A DNA stretch of 64,000 bases, from NCBI GenBank assembly GCA_037389465.1, contig JAZARR010000154.1:3534001-3598000 (forward strand). Direction: 5' to 3'. Positions within the stretch are counted from its first letter, which is position 1. Each line of letters opens with the position of its first letter. Of the stretch, positions 1 to 22,229 are shown in pieces. The stretch comes from Baylisascaris procyonis (taxonomy: Eukaryota; Nematoda; Chromadorea; Rhabditida; Ascarididae). A program made the translations under genes and the position numbers. The notes beneath the pieces were generated by a model. The model searched no databases. It was given only the letters and a program-made list of their open reading frames with translations, and was not told the origin of the DNA.

Positions 1-179
1 ATGAATGAACAGCATTGCATACAAAATAGATCTGCTTTTAAATATTCATATTTCGTTAAGCTATTTGCAGCTTTGTTTCTTTTATTTGAAGAAATTTCTG
101 AAAATATTCACTGTTTTCTCGCGGCTTATATTTATTTGTTATTATTTTTTGTCTTCATTTACCTTACACAATACGACAG

Positions 180-354
180 GTGTGATTGCTGCATTTCCTC
201 TACGCCGATTGATTCAATTTGTATATGGGAAGGAAGTACTGCAAAATTAGTCTCGATGGATTTGCATAAAGCAACGCGGAGGCTAAGGATAATGGCTGGG
301 AGAGGGACGGTCGTAACAATTGCATTGTATAGGTTTAAAATGTTGGTATTACAG
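180..354 (+). CDS. Possible 5' coding exon of the VNUT gene
   Basis: This stretch begins after a CAG acceptor and ends with CAG before a GTAGAT donor. The 55-nt gap to 410 has GT-AG ends and both sides are phase 0, so the reading frame joins. In-frame ATG codons at 256 and 292 would give short N-terminal extensions of 33 or 21 residues to the transporter. I recognise no protein similarity in it, and N-termini of SLC17 transporters are poorly conserved, so it could also be untranslated leader or chance. Confidence 0.3.
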
Positions 355-409
355 GTAGATTGCAATTCCTTTACATTTTTCATTGATAAAAGTTTATTGT
401 TCGTTGCAG

Positions 410-8018
<7,609 letters not shown>

Positions 8019-11000
8019 CTACCGCTTCATATCGGAATTCTTTGATGTTTTTCTTATAAGAAGGATTTATGTTTTCCTTTGGGAAGGGGAGTTTTATCAC
8101 ATCGTTTGTATTAAGAATCTTTACTTTCGTTTTTTTTTAGATTCCACCATGAACTGCTACAGAATATATGACTGTGAATCGGAAATGATAGAAAATTTGT
8201 TTCTCTTGCGAAAAGATACTATAGAAGCAAAAATTTTGTACCTCTCTCTATGCATTTTTTCGTTCGCTGTCATTTTTGAAGTATCTGAAAACGATTTCAC
8301 ATAATATTCTGGGGAGATTTGAGAGGATGATGGAAGGTATTTTTCTGTTGTATGAATTCTTCACTTAGCATCTCGAGGTTTTTTGTGTTAAGTATGTTGA
8401 AAAATGCAGTAATTTATAACCAAATGCTGTATATATTTAATGCTGTCTCAGTGAAACCAATGTGACTGTAGTAATCACTTGACTAATGTTGTAGAAGAGT
8501 TTCATATCGTTCGCGGTATGAGGATATCTCGTGGTTTCGATGGAACTAAGTGCCCATGACTTCAGAAATGAGTACAAGATGAATGTAGGACCCATAATAG
8601 TTGGTTAGAAAGAAGTAATTCTTGCACTGCCTTCGCCTACTGAGCTCTCTGAAAGTCATCGTTTTGTATTGTTGAGTGAATTATCTTCTTCCCTCCATTT
8701 ATGAAGCATGTTATCCTTAAAAGCATAGAACTTCAGAAATAGTAAGGGCATCGTCACGGCGGCAGTGACCTTGGCTACCTTTCCTAACAAATGGGGATGA
8801 AGTATAGATTCCTTGGTCTTTGAAAGCGTTATTATAGGTAATGTTCCTAGACTTTAGCGTTGAATCTGTTCATTGTCTGATGCTAAAATAATTTAGCTGT
8901 GTATTTCTAAAACATTTATACACCCAGTATTATGTAAACGTAATGTATTTATAAAGGCAAATCGACAGAGTTATTAAATTAGCAATGAAACGTTGTATTT
9001 ATCAGTAATTATGCGTTTAAAGTCATTCATAATGACTGTTTTTTAAGCATTAATTATCGCTATTTATATATTTTGAGCATATATAAGTACAATTTATTAT
9101 CAAATACGCATTATTGTTGTAAAAAAAAAATCTGCATTATTCTGTTTTTAGTCATATCGATATATTTCTTTTTTTGAGAATTTCAAAAATATACAAAAGT
9201 TATTTTATTTATTCAATTTGTTGCTATTGTTCTTTGATTAATTTGATGATATGAGAAGTCAATTTTAATGGGTAATTTGAGAGAAGTTTCTATGTGATAG
9301 AGCTTATGATCATAAATGCTGAAATTTTTTACGGCGATCATAGGAGTATGTCGATGATCTCTTAGAGCCACCCTTAGTATATTACTAGCAAAGGGAGCAT
9401 AATAGTATAGTGTTGTAGGATACTGTTTTTAGTATCGATAATTCTAAATTCTTGCTAATGTATCAATTACCTCTCGAACTTGCAACCATTTTTTCTTTTC
9501 CATCTGCTCATCTATAAATATAATCACGATTCAGCCGGTGAGATCGCTTGCTGAATTAGTTACCAGTGACCGAACTAGTATACTTAGTTATTGGATATAA
9601 TATCGTTAACCTTTATATGAAAACATTTACTAGTCTATTCGAAATTTCTTCCGGTTACTGCTTTCCGGAAAGGATTGCACAAGATATTATATGTCGTTCT
9701 TTTTGAGAATTTTTTGCTGCTGCAAAAAACATATTCTCATATAAATAACTTTTTTTTTTTCACTCATGCACAATCAGTATTCTGGCAATGTGCTTATCCC
9801 CTATCTTTGAACCCGCCGTTTCCGGCACATTCCCACTGCTGCTAACTAAGTAAACCTTGAGAAAACCTTTCCGATGGGATATTATAAGCCAGTTTGGAGC
9901 AAATTAATTTTTGCTTTTAATTATTCTTCTAAAAAATTTTCTTGATAAATATTCGTATTGCGCATTATTACGTTTACCTTATCTAATCTCTATTCGATAT
10001 GCTACGATATTTCCCATATTTCGAGATAAAAGTGAAGTAACATATTATGTTGTTATTATTTAGCACAAGTTTTATTATTTAGTTTATCTATCTATTTGAG
10101 CAGCTTTTAGCCCATTCAGATGTTATTCTCGGTATGTTGTGATTTCATTTGCAAAAATTGTTTTAAATATTTTTTTGCATTGCTATGTGATTGATGAATT
10201 TTTCTACGAAGATTTCAAGTGTTTTGTCTGTTGAATGCATTTTAAAGTCAATAAATGTTGCATTGTTCAATGAAATACGAATGTCATAAGAAATAATTTT
10301 TCAATCAAAGAAAAGCACTATTAATTTTTGAATTGAATAAATTTTAAATAATTTATATAAATTTTTTAATAAATTTTTAATCAGCATAAGAAGGTTTTGT
10401 TGTGGAATGCTGAATTTTCTTCAATTCTAATAATTTTGCTCTTGAATTTTGAATATTACAGATGATGGAAGCGTTTTTCACTCATTGAAAAGCTGGCTGG
10501 CATGTTGTGCTGCTTTTTCCATTCAATATTCGATGCGTGAAATATGCATAGCTGGCGATGTAAAATGTTGGCATCGTTTAAAAAACGTTTGACGCAATAA
10601 AAAGCCCCATTTGGAGCTATTTTTATTTATAATTGGGAAAGTTTCAGATTGAACTTTCTTCCTATCTAGTAGCTAAAGCGACCTATCAAGCGCGATTTCG
10701 TCGGAAATAAATTTAATCCTTATGAGGGCCAAAGGGTATTCAGTTTTTGCTTGGAGAAAGAAATTTTTGGGCAAATACATTTGGCAACTACTTCAGCTAT
10801 ACGCTAGATATTACAGAATCTCTAATATTGAAATTTTGGTGCGACATTTCCGCCGTGGTTTTCTCTATTTCGGCCATTTGCACCACAAATATAGGCAGAG
10901 GCATCGGTTAAATTCTTGAAATGTGGTTTTTAGCTACGGTATTTGAAGATTGTGAAGGTTCTTCCCAAGTGAAGAAAAAAGATAGGAGGAAGAAAAAAGG

Positions 11001-12662
11001 AGCGTAGTCAGGTTTGTATACGTCAGGCGATGCATCTATTCGTGAAATTTTTTAATCCCCTTCGAGGAAGCTATAAAGCTATATAAATCGAAGAATGAAG
11101 TTGTTGAGAAACGAAGGTGAATGACTAAGATAGCTTTGTCATATACCTGCAAATGTATATAGAATACGGTTGGATTACGTTTAGATAGCGATATTAAGAT
11201 TGTATGTGCAATAATTTTTGCAAATAAAATCTTTGAGCTAGAAACACAAATTGTAAGCGCATTATTGAATTCACAAAAAAATTCCTCCATTACTTATATG
11301 ACACTCTTTGATAGATGAATAAAATCTTTTCGATATCGTTGTGCGTTTCACACTTAAGATGCACCAATATTTGCCTTAAGGTAAATCATTTTCAACTTGA
11401 AGATGTGTAGAACCACCCTTGAAGCAAATTCGATGACGAGGTAGGTAAAAATATTTTTATTAAAACACGGTCAAGCACAAGCAAACTTGGAGAGATAAAA
11501 AAAAACTGAAGAGCGGGTTTTATCTATTTCAGTTGTTTTTACTATGGTCTCCTCTCCATAAATCATGCTCGAATATCGGTCGACTCAGTAAATCTACATA
11601 AATGCTTTCTCTCTCCATCGAAATGTAGGCCTCCCACCTCGAATATAAAACCTCATGCTGAGTGTAGAGGAATAGCTCCATACGTTGAAGCATTTTTTGA
11701 ACACTTGCAAAGGCCACAAGCGCCAGTGCTTACAAATGGGGAAGTGTGGAACTTACAATGGAAAGTGGTCTAGTTATTTTGATGGAAGATTCGAGAAGAG
11801 AGGTTAGTCAGAAGCGTGTAATGGGCTTTGTTACATGTTCGATCTTCACTGCGTGTAACTGCGAGCAAAAATTCCCGTGGGGAAATGATCTATGCATTTG
11901 GCGCAGTGGAAGCATTAAAAGACATTGCGCCCGCTTCAGCACGGCCGTCTTTATGTCGCAATTGGTTTACGGCGTTCAGTGAAGGATTCCAAAAACCAAT
12001 GTTGTCTATGTAGGTATTCTGAGAATGTTTTACACGAACGATGTACTCGAGCAGTTAGACGGCTCATGTTGAGTTTTCGCTGTCGCCTAATAGCATATGG
12101 AAGTCTTGCTAATCTATTGGTCGATTATCACAATCTTTGCGATGATCTGTTGCTTTCTTGGAAATTATTTACGAATTCGATAATTGGAGATATGAATTGA
12201 GAAGTACCATGCGATACAAATTCCAAATGTTATTTCAGATTGTGCATTATTGTATTCTCAGCAGAAGTTATGCTTCTAGATTTGGATTTCTCCGTTTTAC
12301 CAATGCGAATCATATTTTATGATCATTTGAATCGAAGTGAACAATTCGCTTCCGTTGCTCTTTGACATACTTGTTGAAAGAAATTGGTATAGCACGAAAC
12401 GAAGATAGAGAAGGTGTTGACGAGCTTGATATTCAATAGTTTGAAAGGCAACATTTTGAAAGCAACGAATGAGAAGGTATTTGATGGCATTGATTCATTG
12501 AAGATGAATTTATCTACCAAAATATATCTCACATATTGCAGAATGTTTTCGAAAAGATACAGCAGTGGTGAAATGCGTTAAAATTACATATTATATACGC
12601 TTGAAATATGCTTAATGCATCCGAAAGATTCGATATAAAAAAAATCTGATATGTTCATTCAT
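8019..12662. other. Intergenic stretch without a convincing gene
   Basis: This stretch of 4.6 kb lies between the VNUT stop and the K1 stop. It is AT-rich with short open frames only. The least noise-like is a + frame at about 11828-12013 (contains GEMIYAFGAVEALKD) and a partly overlapping frame at 11746-11982. Neither has a family match I recognise, and neither has clear splice sites. I could not identify a VNUT polyadenylation signal with confidence. Confidence 0.5.
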
Positions 12663-15600
12663 TTAGAATCTAGCTCCTTCCTCCTCATCCTCTTTTGCTT
12701 TCCTCTCTTTTCTTTCTTTTTCTTCTTTCTTTTCCTTCGCGTTCCTTGTAATTATGTCCATTCCTCTGCTCTCTTCCATACGTCTCTCTTCTTCTTCTTC
12801 CCAGTCATATGGGAATTCCTGTAAAATGTTCCACATTCCATCCCCCAATGAGCAGTCAAATCCTCTATTTATACGACCTTCCTTTTTGGTTTGCATGATG
12901 GCAGATTGGTTTTTCTGCGAATTTTAATGGGTTCTAGACGTAATTAGCAGCTTACTTTTGATGTGGTCCTCAACGTTAAATCTATTGCGCCCACGCAAAA
13001 AGTGATTAAAATAATATGGAAACTCGGAGGATGATCTGAAAGCATGAGCCTAGAATGGTTTCTATGAGACTCTTTAATTATAAGAAGGAAGTTATTAATC
13101 AGGTTTAACAACAATTTTTTTTTAGACGATAGTGAGATATTTTCCAAAAAGAAAAAAGATTTACCAGAAGTTGGGTAATTTATTCGAAAATGGAGAGGGT
13201 AATTCATTGGGGATTCTACTTCAGCAATTTTTCTTCAGCTAATTCTTTAGAAATCTTCCAGTTGATTTGGAAATCAATCAAAGCAATCGTCCACAGTATT
13301 TCATTCACATACTAAGGGATAAAAATTGTTAAATTATACTTTCCGAACGATTAGTGGTTATTTCATTTGAAAATTTTTTCACGCAGGTATCGATCTCACC
13401 TGCACACCCAAATTGTTGAGTGCCTTACGAAGAATTGAATACATCATGCCATATTTGGGTTCATCAAAGAATTTACCACCATCGATAAGACGCATCAAAT
13501 CGATATATTCACGAGGACATCCACCGAAGAGTTGCTTCATTGGAATATCCGAACGACAACTCCTCTTGAATCGACCAATTTCCTCCATATTCTTCAACAT
13601 AATCGCTTATCAACATCGGTTTTGATACTTATCAAGTATTATCAACTTCCGGTTGATCATTTCAAGTGATTAATAAGTTTTCATGGCTCTGGCATCTGCA
13701 GCGGTTTCAGGTATAATGGTTTCAATTCTCAGACTTGAATAGTCACCCTCGGAGCGCATTATTAGTCGAATTTAGTCTTTGTTTAAGAAATAGTTCATAT
13801 GCACGTTTCTTCTCCTCATTAATCCGCGAGAGCACTTAATTTCTAACAGTTCGGTAGTGATGTGAAGGAGTTTGCATCATGTGAAGGAATTAGTATGAAA
13901 CTGTTGCCTAAGCGAATAGATCATCAACGAGAAACTAGTATCTCGACATGAATAATTCATTCGCCACGAATTACTGCTGCATATATCCATACAATATTAA
14001 CAAATTTTGTATAGCAGTGTGCTCTTGGTTTGGTCTAATGTTTCATCATTGTAATTGAATTATCCCATCCTTCATGTGTTTCTTTCTTTTTTTTTTCTGT
14101 CGTTGAAAGATTCCTCATATATTCGTGAGCATTCATTAATGCTAAATATGCAAATATATAAACTTTCAAGAAATAGTGAAACTTTATTGTATGAACGATT
14201 GAATTGGCTACAAATAAGCAGAGAGAAAATCACTACCTCTATACTATATTTTTTTTGCTCTCAATAAGGAGAAATATAGAGGCATAAGTAAATATATCAG
14301 ATGAAATTATTTTAAATAGTAATATATGCGTTAAGAGATTGGATGCGATCGGAGTATGTAAATTTCTTTTTGAATTTGAATGCGAAAATCGACTTTCTTT
14401 TCATTGTAGTATTTTTGTTTTTTCGAAACAAACTTTCTCAAGGCACATTACCTCTCTCCCTTGCTTCGCTCCACTCCACATAGGTGAGCGGAACGTTGAA
14501 TCCACATCCACAAATCGATTTCGATCGCATACAGTCGTACCAACCAGACGTAAAGAACTATTCACAAGTTTTGCCTCCCTATTCAACGAAGGTAATGCGA
14601 TCAGCAAGATGCAAACTTGTGATCTCACTATCGGTCGAAATGCACAGTTTTGTCGTTTCTCTAGGCAAGCTGCACTTCCTAAATATCCCATTGTTGTTCA
14701 ATGGAATTCGATTATGAGTCACCTTAATGTGCCTTGCATTCGGCCATCCTGACTAAGCAAATATCAGGAAGCGAGTCAACGTTGTGTTATATAAAACGAC
14801 TTTCTTCAAAAAAATTTTTATCAAAGTGAATCATGTAAAAGATCTCACTATTTCCCACTAAAAGTTCTTCTATCATTTTTTTTTTTTTTGGTTGAGCGAG
14901 AGCGACAGAGGCCAACGTATTCCTACCTTGTCTTATACATGAGTGGAATTGTAGACGTGTAACGAAGGATGTTAGAGAGGATAAAGGAAACACTTCAAGA
15001 GGTGAGAGGATGAAGGACAACAACTCAAGAAGTAAAGCCTTCGCTGTCATCCTTCTTAGCGTTCGAAGCGCTTCGTTTCAATGTCAGCTCATATACTAAT
15101 GGATGAGAAGCCAAGTAACCCTAGAAAACCAGTTAGACACATCAGCCATCGAAAAATTTTCTCGGGGTGTATCTGCGAAATGTTTGTTGACTGCTGCCAC
15201 AGTCAACGTGCCCTTATAGCTCTATTTCTCGTTCTCCTTTCTAGAAATTTCCGTCTCATTTTTTCATCCATGTTTAGTCAGTTATAAGTGTGTACCCTTC
15301 TAGTTATTACTAGAAATACTCTAGCGCTTGGTGAGTTGTCTAGATTCGGTTTGTGAATTAAATGGTGATCCATAAGTTGCCTTTCTCGCTATCCTACCAT
15401 AACCCCTCATGCAAGTTCCAGATTTCTAGCATGAGATAAGCTTTTGCATGTTCTAGTAACCCCTAAACCGGAAAAAAGGTGGAGGAACGGATGAACCAAT
15501 ATGTGCTTTAAAATTTACATAAGCAGTAAACTTAATGATCCATGCCATTTCTATAGTCGAAGGAAGTGGACGATGCGCTTATTTGGATAGTAACAAGCAT

Positions 15601-18600
15601 TGATTAGAGTAAATAATATAATAAAAAGTTGAATACAAGCTTCATAAAACGAAGCAACTAACCCTGAGATTTCTCCATGGTAGACTTCCTTTAGTAATTT
15701 CGACAAGCATATAGAGCCAAGTTTCACAATCATCCAAGCGACATAATTCACGTTGCATATGGCATGCCACTGGAGCATATTTCACAGTACCTAGAATATT
15801 ACTTTATCTCTCTCAAAATAAATTATATTTCGTCGTTTCAGCTTAAATAATTTGAAGCCACGATAACAATCTTCACCGATTCTACTTTATATAGGACTTT
15901 ATAGATAGGCTGTTAGCTCAACAGCTAAGAGCCTTATAAGCTAAGAGTGTTTTTATAAAAATATATATCCACGAAATGCACGTTTAACTAAGCTTAAGTG
16001 GAACAAAGACAGAATGTTCTTAAAGGGAATGCTAATATGCTTAAATTAAGCTGGACATGGACGCAATATCTTTTCTTCGATTGTCCTTGACAAGGAAAAT
16101 TCCAATTGAATGTTCTTGAATTTATACAAAGCATTGTTGGAATTCCCCTTAGAAACATATAATTCCTCAATATATGCGGGAAAAAATCTGTTGTTTGAAA
16201 GTAACCAATGGAAACTTCTCAATGGCTCATTTATACTTTCGAATAATGGTTTTATATGAGAGTACTTCTCTGCTTTGATTTGAACAATTAAGCATTAGAT
16301 GAATATTTTGCTGCGTACTAACCTCGAAAATTAGCTGCGGCTCGTGGTTTTTTAATTGTACCATCATCATGAATGAATTTACGGCACATACCAAAATCAA
16401 GCACATAAACCTGTAGAATCGAATTATCTCCCTCAATGAGGTGTCATAAAAGTGCAAAAGTTGAATATATATCGACTATTGAAATCCAAGAGTAAATAAG
16501 AGTTTTTCTATCACTTCGATTCCTAATCTTAGTTTCTGTTGTTTTTGAATAAAACACGAGAGCGCTCACTCCACCCAGATATCAGAAATTTTTCGTTTAG
16601 ATTTATTGGCAGCAATATATGGCACATAAATGTATAATTCAGCATATTTGCGATGACTGCAATATCTTCAAGCAGGGAATTTATTTGACGATGAAATCAC
16701 CTGCATGTTAAGCACTGGAATTCTAATCAATGTCATGACTTATTTGAAAGGTCATTTTCCTCACAGTCTGATCCAAATTTGATCTACAAGTCTAATTCAA
16801 ATCTCTACAAGAATGTTTTTCCAGTCGGCTATTTTCCTAAAATTTCACAAATATCATCACAAGTAAAAAAAACATAGTTGCATCACCGCAAGCTAGACAA
16901 ACAATCGGAGCAAGAAATTTGTTCGCTCATCTCACCTTTCTAAGCTCATTTAGTTCGGCGCGCCCAATTGTATAGTTTCCTGGTTTCACATCTCGGTGCA
17001 AATAGCCAATTGAATGTAGATCTTCAAGTGCTTCAAGACATTGAATCCCTACTCCGATTGCTGTCCCCAGGCTGAATTTCCTCATCGGAGCTGCTAGCCG
17101 GAGATCCTACATTGGTACAAATAGAATCTTCATATTTTCAATAATAATAAAGTAAATTAATGTATAACTGCAAGTGTGCTATAAAGATTTCATATTGCTT
17201 TAATTTAAATATCGCTTCTTTTTGCGCAATAAATATATTGTTTTTTAAATGCTCAAAATTTATTAGTTAGAATAACTGCATAATTTGAAACAGCTGAAAT
17301 ACCAATCGAAACAATGGTTCGGGTTTTATTTCGTCTTGTTACCCTAATTCAAATGTTGCTGACATAGATTCGCTTGTGGTTAAGACACAAGCGAGCCACC
17401 TGTATGATATAGTTACTGAAACGCAATCAAAGGCAGCAAGTTAACACTCGAAACAATGACCTCAAGAACAAGTAGAAACGGTCAGACATCTCACAAGATC
17501 TGTTCGCAGATATGTTCATCTTCTCTCTGACAAGTAGTCATGTCTTAAAAAGAAACGGAAATTAAAGGCGCTGAACTCATCACTCATCCATTTCCGCAAA
17601 AATGGCTATTTTCTGAAATTTTTGCATTCACATAATGCCAACAATCAATGTAAATATATCAGTGCCTCAAAATATTGAAAACATTTACATACTTGCAATG
17701 ATCGACCAACAAGTGTCATCACAACGTAAATGAAATTTTCCATTCGACCTTTGTCTTCTACTCTACAGAAGTGGCGACCACCAGATTTGTTCAACTCAGT
17801 AAGAACATAAAGTTCCATCTTTAACAGCTGAATTTTCTCATTTGCGCCCTCAACCTGTAACCGAAACAACGCTTTCATCCACGTTCCTCCATTTGTTCTC
17901 AAATTTAAGTGACTTCGATTTTATTCGAAGGTGAGAAGGATGAAATGTCAGCAATTGTGAGATGCGGCAATCAAAATCCAGCAAGGTCTAACAAAAAAAA
18001 AAACGAACGACCGTTAACTTCACGTCATGGAACAAATAGAACATTATTACGAAATCTCGAATCTTCCTCGGCATAATGTGTTATGTTTAAGTATGTCATT
18101 TCTAAGCGGCTGAGCAGACTTATGAAGCTGGTGGGACGATTTTCGCTGAAGAGGAGGATTTCAGCGTTTAGCATTCTTCCGGAAAGGATTTGTTGCATTT
18201 CATTCATACAGTTAGAATCGATGACGCGTGTTTTTTTGGAAGCTATTCATGCCAAAATTTGATGCATAATATTGAGGAAGAAACTTTGATACATCATATA
18301 TTAGTGCCTCAAAATAATTGAAAATAAGGAGCCAACGTGAATAAGCTATCATCTCACAAGCAACTCTTGTTCAACACATCTGTGAGCTGCTTCCACTCAA
18401 TAATAACCTCAAGAAAATGATGAATTGTAGAGTTTAGAAGCAACTATTCATAAAAGGATTTAGAGTGGAGCGCAACAGCTAGCCTTGATCATAGTCGTGG
18501 CTAGAAACTTTCATAAAATACACCCTCAAGGCATCAAGTTTACCATAATTCAAGTCAGCTATTCATTTAATTGACAACTGATCCATAGTGACTCATGTAG

Positions 18601-18799
18601 AGCACAATGCCGGAATGCGATTGTCATAATTGAGTGAAGAAAAAAACTAATCGCAATGACATACCTTAAGAGCAAAAATTTCGCCTTTTGAATTGTAACA
18701 ACGATAGACGGCACCAAATGAGCCAGCTCCCAGCTTATGATCAATGGTCCAATCGTGTCCAACCTTCTTGCCAGATTGCAGCATAATTAACTCACCCAT
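12663..18799 (-). CDS. Tau-tubulin-kinase-like Ser/Thr kinase K1 (CK1 superfamily)
   Basis: Exons on the minus strand: 18799-18665, 17854-17693, 17106-16936, 16410-16323, 15790-15663, 13591-13400 and 12818-12663, giving 343 residues from ATG to TAA with all phases consistent. The kinase fold is intact: glycine loop GAGSFG (24-29), ATP-binding Lys45 in FALK, catalytic loop HRDVKPGN (137-144), DFG (161-163), then GTVKYAP and a C-lobe stretch ELCRLDDCETWLYML. The sequence EFPYDWE at 293-299 matches the end of TTBK-like domains. A 45-residue Glu/Lys/Arg-rich tail follows. The first intron donor is GTATGT; the others are also GT. K1 differs from K2-K4 in exon structure and in HRDVKPGN versus HRD.KPQN, so it is an older paralog. 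A typical role is phosphorylation of Ser/Thr in cytosolic or sperm proteins; the substrate is unknown. Confidence 0.88.
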
Positions 18800-21182
18800 T
18801 TCACTGCTGCACGTTGATCACAATGTTGAAGTTTCGGAGTTTGTGTAAAGGAATATGGCGAAAATATTTGAAAACAATCTTTCATTTGCATTTCATTGTT
18901 ATTTACCGCCGTCTACCTTTTTGCTGTTTTATTTTCTATTATGGCCTAATTTATTACGCTGATTCTTAAATGATAAGGTGAAGTGAAAGCCAAGTTGCAT
19001 GATCTGAGGCGATTTCTCTGTGATATTGGGAGCTTGTGATAGGTGATGACTCTGGCATACAGAGAACAGCGAAGCATGAACGATGTGTGAGCCTATTTTT
19101 GTGACTGACGACTTATAAGAAAATAGGCAGTAAAATCAGGTAAACCTTTAATAGTGAACAAATGAGCTAATTAATATTTTTTCATTGCTTCCAGTCTCCA
19201 TAACTGTTAATTCCGTCCTTAAAAATTTCCTTCTAAGACCCATAAAGACCGTTCTTGAAATCGCTAAATTCAGGAGTGCTCGATTTTCAAGTCTTCGAGT
19301 TTCGTGGCTTGAACTGCTAATTCTAGTCTCCACAATGATAAGCTCGTTCATTATGAAGCCTTTTTTATATCATAGGGGTTCAACCTCTAACGCATTAAAC
19401 CGGAGCAGATTTTCTGAACGCGTTCAAGGAAACTTTAACTCTTCCGACAATTATTTCGAATAATTCATCAACTTAAATACTCTTGTCTGTATAGTGTGAT
19501 AATGCATATGTTATTAAGCTTTTATATTGTAGGCATGAATTAGAGCCCACAAGGAAATGCTATGCTTCGACGGAAGAATGCCTATGCCCTTATAAAAGAA
19601 TCCTTTAGAAAATATTTTAGTAGTCTTAAGCTTCATTATATGTCCAGGCCTCTGCATACTTTGCAGTTCTTTCTAGAAAAATTAGGCGAATACCACATGG
19701 AAACAAGCTCAGCTCACATGTGCACCCCTCCTGGAAAGTTAGGATCGGAAGCGAAACCACCTTTAGTCGAAGTCGACCGCGTATAACCAATAGGTCGTAA
19801 ACAATAAATAATCTTAGTTGCGGTGACAGACATCAAACCTTAAACGGAATATTTTTCAATTTATTAGAAATTCACATTTTCTCGACTTTATCAATATTCT
19901 AATTTTATGCGCTTAAATATTTTTGTAATAAAAATTCACTAATTTGCCGGAAATAGGTGGAAAACATTTCAGAAAGGTGTAGTCAGTGTTTTTGCATATC
20001 AATCACATCAACAAGCCAACCGTTTGCCCATATCTAATAAAATCTTACCAAAAATAAGCCTAATAAGCCATTTTCTAAGAAACTGATCGATTTTTTTATT
20101 CAAAGTCTAAATCATTAATCAAAAAATAAGTCAATAAACTTGTTAAAGAAGTTGGACACCAATTTCATTAGCCGCCAACAAATACTAAATATCCAAATAA
20201 TGCCTTAATATCTATATTAACTAGATTGTTTGAATTCAAATTCAAAAAAAGATTCGTCCTTGTTGTAAGGAAATTGATGTAAATAAGAAACTGGCCAGTA
20301 TGAAATGAATTTTTCTCCATTTTAGGTGCGTATAACTTTCTCCAAGTATAATAGATTCGAGGTGAAAATACTAAATGAATGGTACCAACGGGATCCATCA
20401 TACCTGCCAGAATTCTCAACTGTAGTTTCATTAATTCGAGAGTTGAAACCATCGGGCAGATAGGGAAACTAACGCATACATATGCATAGAGACATGCTGT
20501 CATAGTGTACTTTTATAAGCAAGTTTGACCGAAGTCTGTAGCTATCTACTACCCATGCAAAATGTGAGAAATTGCATCTAAGCTGGAATAGGATATACCA
20601 TTCTGTGGCCTCATATCAAAAAAATTTCATCAAACATTCGCACACGAATACGCCTGTCACCTGAATGATCAACGCAATTGTGGTTGTCCCAATAGATGAA
20701 GTTGTACCAAGTAGATCACTACCTGTCACCTGATTCATATTCAAACTTGGTAAATTGTGACACAAATAGAATTCAATAGGTAAATAGTGCAGTAATATTT
20801 GTGTGTTAAAATTCAAAGTGCTTTCATTGTTGAGGTTGTGGTGAATGCCGCTAAAAGGACATTACTGTTATTTTTAGCCACTGAAATTGATATTCAAAAA
20901 AGTTTGCTAGTTGGTGCTACCAACTATTACAATCCAAACATTTTGGCTCATAATGCAGAATTTTTTAAAGATTTTTTTTGCTCATAAGAAGACATTATGT
21001 AAGATTATTGAATCGGTTGGTTGCACTTATAAAGGCCATTCGGTGGGATATTTTCTTTTCTTGCTTTAGAAACGAACTTTCTTTAAGAGTCAATTTTTTA
21101 TTCATAAATATCAATAAAATTCGACCGTCTTTTTTGAGTTTTTTTTTTTTTTGACCTCTATGTTGATTCTTCTCAAAGCGCT
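18800..21182. other. Intergenic stretch, nothing recognised
   Basis: This 2.4 kb lies upstream of the K1 start and upstream of the first Tyr/Gly-rich gene, so it should hold the promoters of both divergent genes. Open frames here are short and show no family similarity. A minus-strand frame at 20616-20816 reads NMNQVTGSDLLGTTSS but has no supporting context. Confidence 0.4.
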
Positions 21183-21190
21183 TATAAAAG
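21183..21190 (+). promoter_or_regulatory. TATA box of the first Tyr/Gly-rich gene
   Basis: TATAAAAG lies 37 nt before the ATG at 21220, a spacing that fits a core promoter with a very short leader. Confidence 0.6.
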
Positions 21191-21219
21191 TTGAGCGCGA
21201 AGCCAGTTAATTCATCACC

Positions 21220-22229
21220 ATGTCGTCCTCTTATACGTAAGTCATATTCCTATGCTCGTTCTATTGCATTTTTAATCAACACTAAGCTTATTTATCGGTA
21301 ATACTTTCTGTGCTAATTCTCATATATAATGCATCGTAAATGACGTGTTAACTGCAATATAGTGCGGCGTGTACTTTGTAGCTAAAACTACATAGTTCGA
21401 TCTACAGATTGGTATATTAATGAAGAAAATGTAGTTTAAAGAAGTGCAACATTCTACTGATCATGATTTAGTGAAAGATTTGAATGCTTCGGAGTGGAAT
21501 TCTATGTTTCGCAATAGAATATGCGGAAAACTTGCAATTTTTGGTTAGTGATAAGTTCTATTTGCATAAGCTAACTTTTCTTTTCTTTTCTTTTTCGGAA
21601 GATCAAATTCTTTTCATCGATCCCACTCCTTCCTCACTGAGTTATTGTGGCTAGTTCCTCCCTTTCAAATTGGCGCAATTTTAGTGAACCATAAGATGGT
21701 TTCTCATGCATAGATCCATGCAGACAATCCTTTAAAAACATTGCCTCCTATTCTTTCGTTTGTAAAGGATCAGTCATCCACTATAACTGCTAACATTTTT
21801 TGTTGATGCCAACATTCTGAAACATACCTAATTGAGGGATTCAATTTTAGGCTAATCTCATTTATTGTCGCACTTATCATTCTGCAAGCGAATGCCAGTT
21901 ATTATGGATTTGGCGGATATGGATATCCTGGAAGCATTTACTCCTACCCCTTGTATGGAGGTATGTACAACTACTATCCATCATATGGAGCCCAAAGATA
22001 CGCTACCTATGGAGGACTTTACGGTTACCCCAGCACGTACAGCCTTTATGGTTACCCTTCTGTATACGGTGCTTACGGATACTCCAGTCCATACAGATAC
22101 GGTATACGGGGTCGTCGCCGATTTGGAGCTGCTGCAGATGCTGTCGACCAAACAGGAGCGGCGACCGGTGTTCCCGCTACAGGGGTAAGCTTGATAGTGA
22201 TTACTGTTTACACTGATTACTGTTTGTAA
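21220..22229 (+). CDS. Small secreted Tyr/Gly/Pro-rich protein 1
   Basis: Exon 1 is 21220-21236 (17 nt, MSSSYT split in phase 2, donor GTAAGT) and exon 2 starts at 21851 after a TTTTAG acceptor. Together they encode a signal peptide (LISFIVALIILQANA) and then repeats of YG, GYG and GYP, ending with an RGRRRFG basic site and an Ala/Thr/Gly-rich segment. Reading through exon 2 stops at 22229 (131 residues). Alternatively the good donor GTAAGC at 22185 splices, in phase 0, to an acceptor at 22739 to give a 12-residue tail (NYKKTRKCCYQY) with the stop near 22778. The AATAAA at 23009-23014 favours a 3' exon there. The composition resembles cuticle/eggshell proteins or the YG-rich secreted peptides of nematodes. 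RRR could be a processing site. Function is unknown. Confidence 0.75.

Noticed and set aside
14339..14752. Plus frame of 137 codons and minus frame of 96 codons within K1
   Set aside because: They lie inside the large K1 intron (13592-15662) and neither fits the kinase. K1 is phase-consistent without them.
20740..20765. Minus-strand AATTTACCAAGTTTGAATATG, resembling the nematode SL1 leader end next to an ATG
   Set aside because: It differs from SL1 at several positions, lacks the leading GG and a donor, and the following frame is short. Chance is likely in AT-rich DNA.
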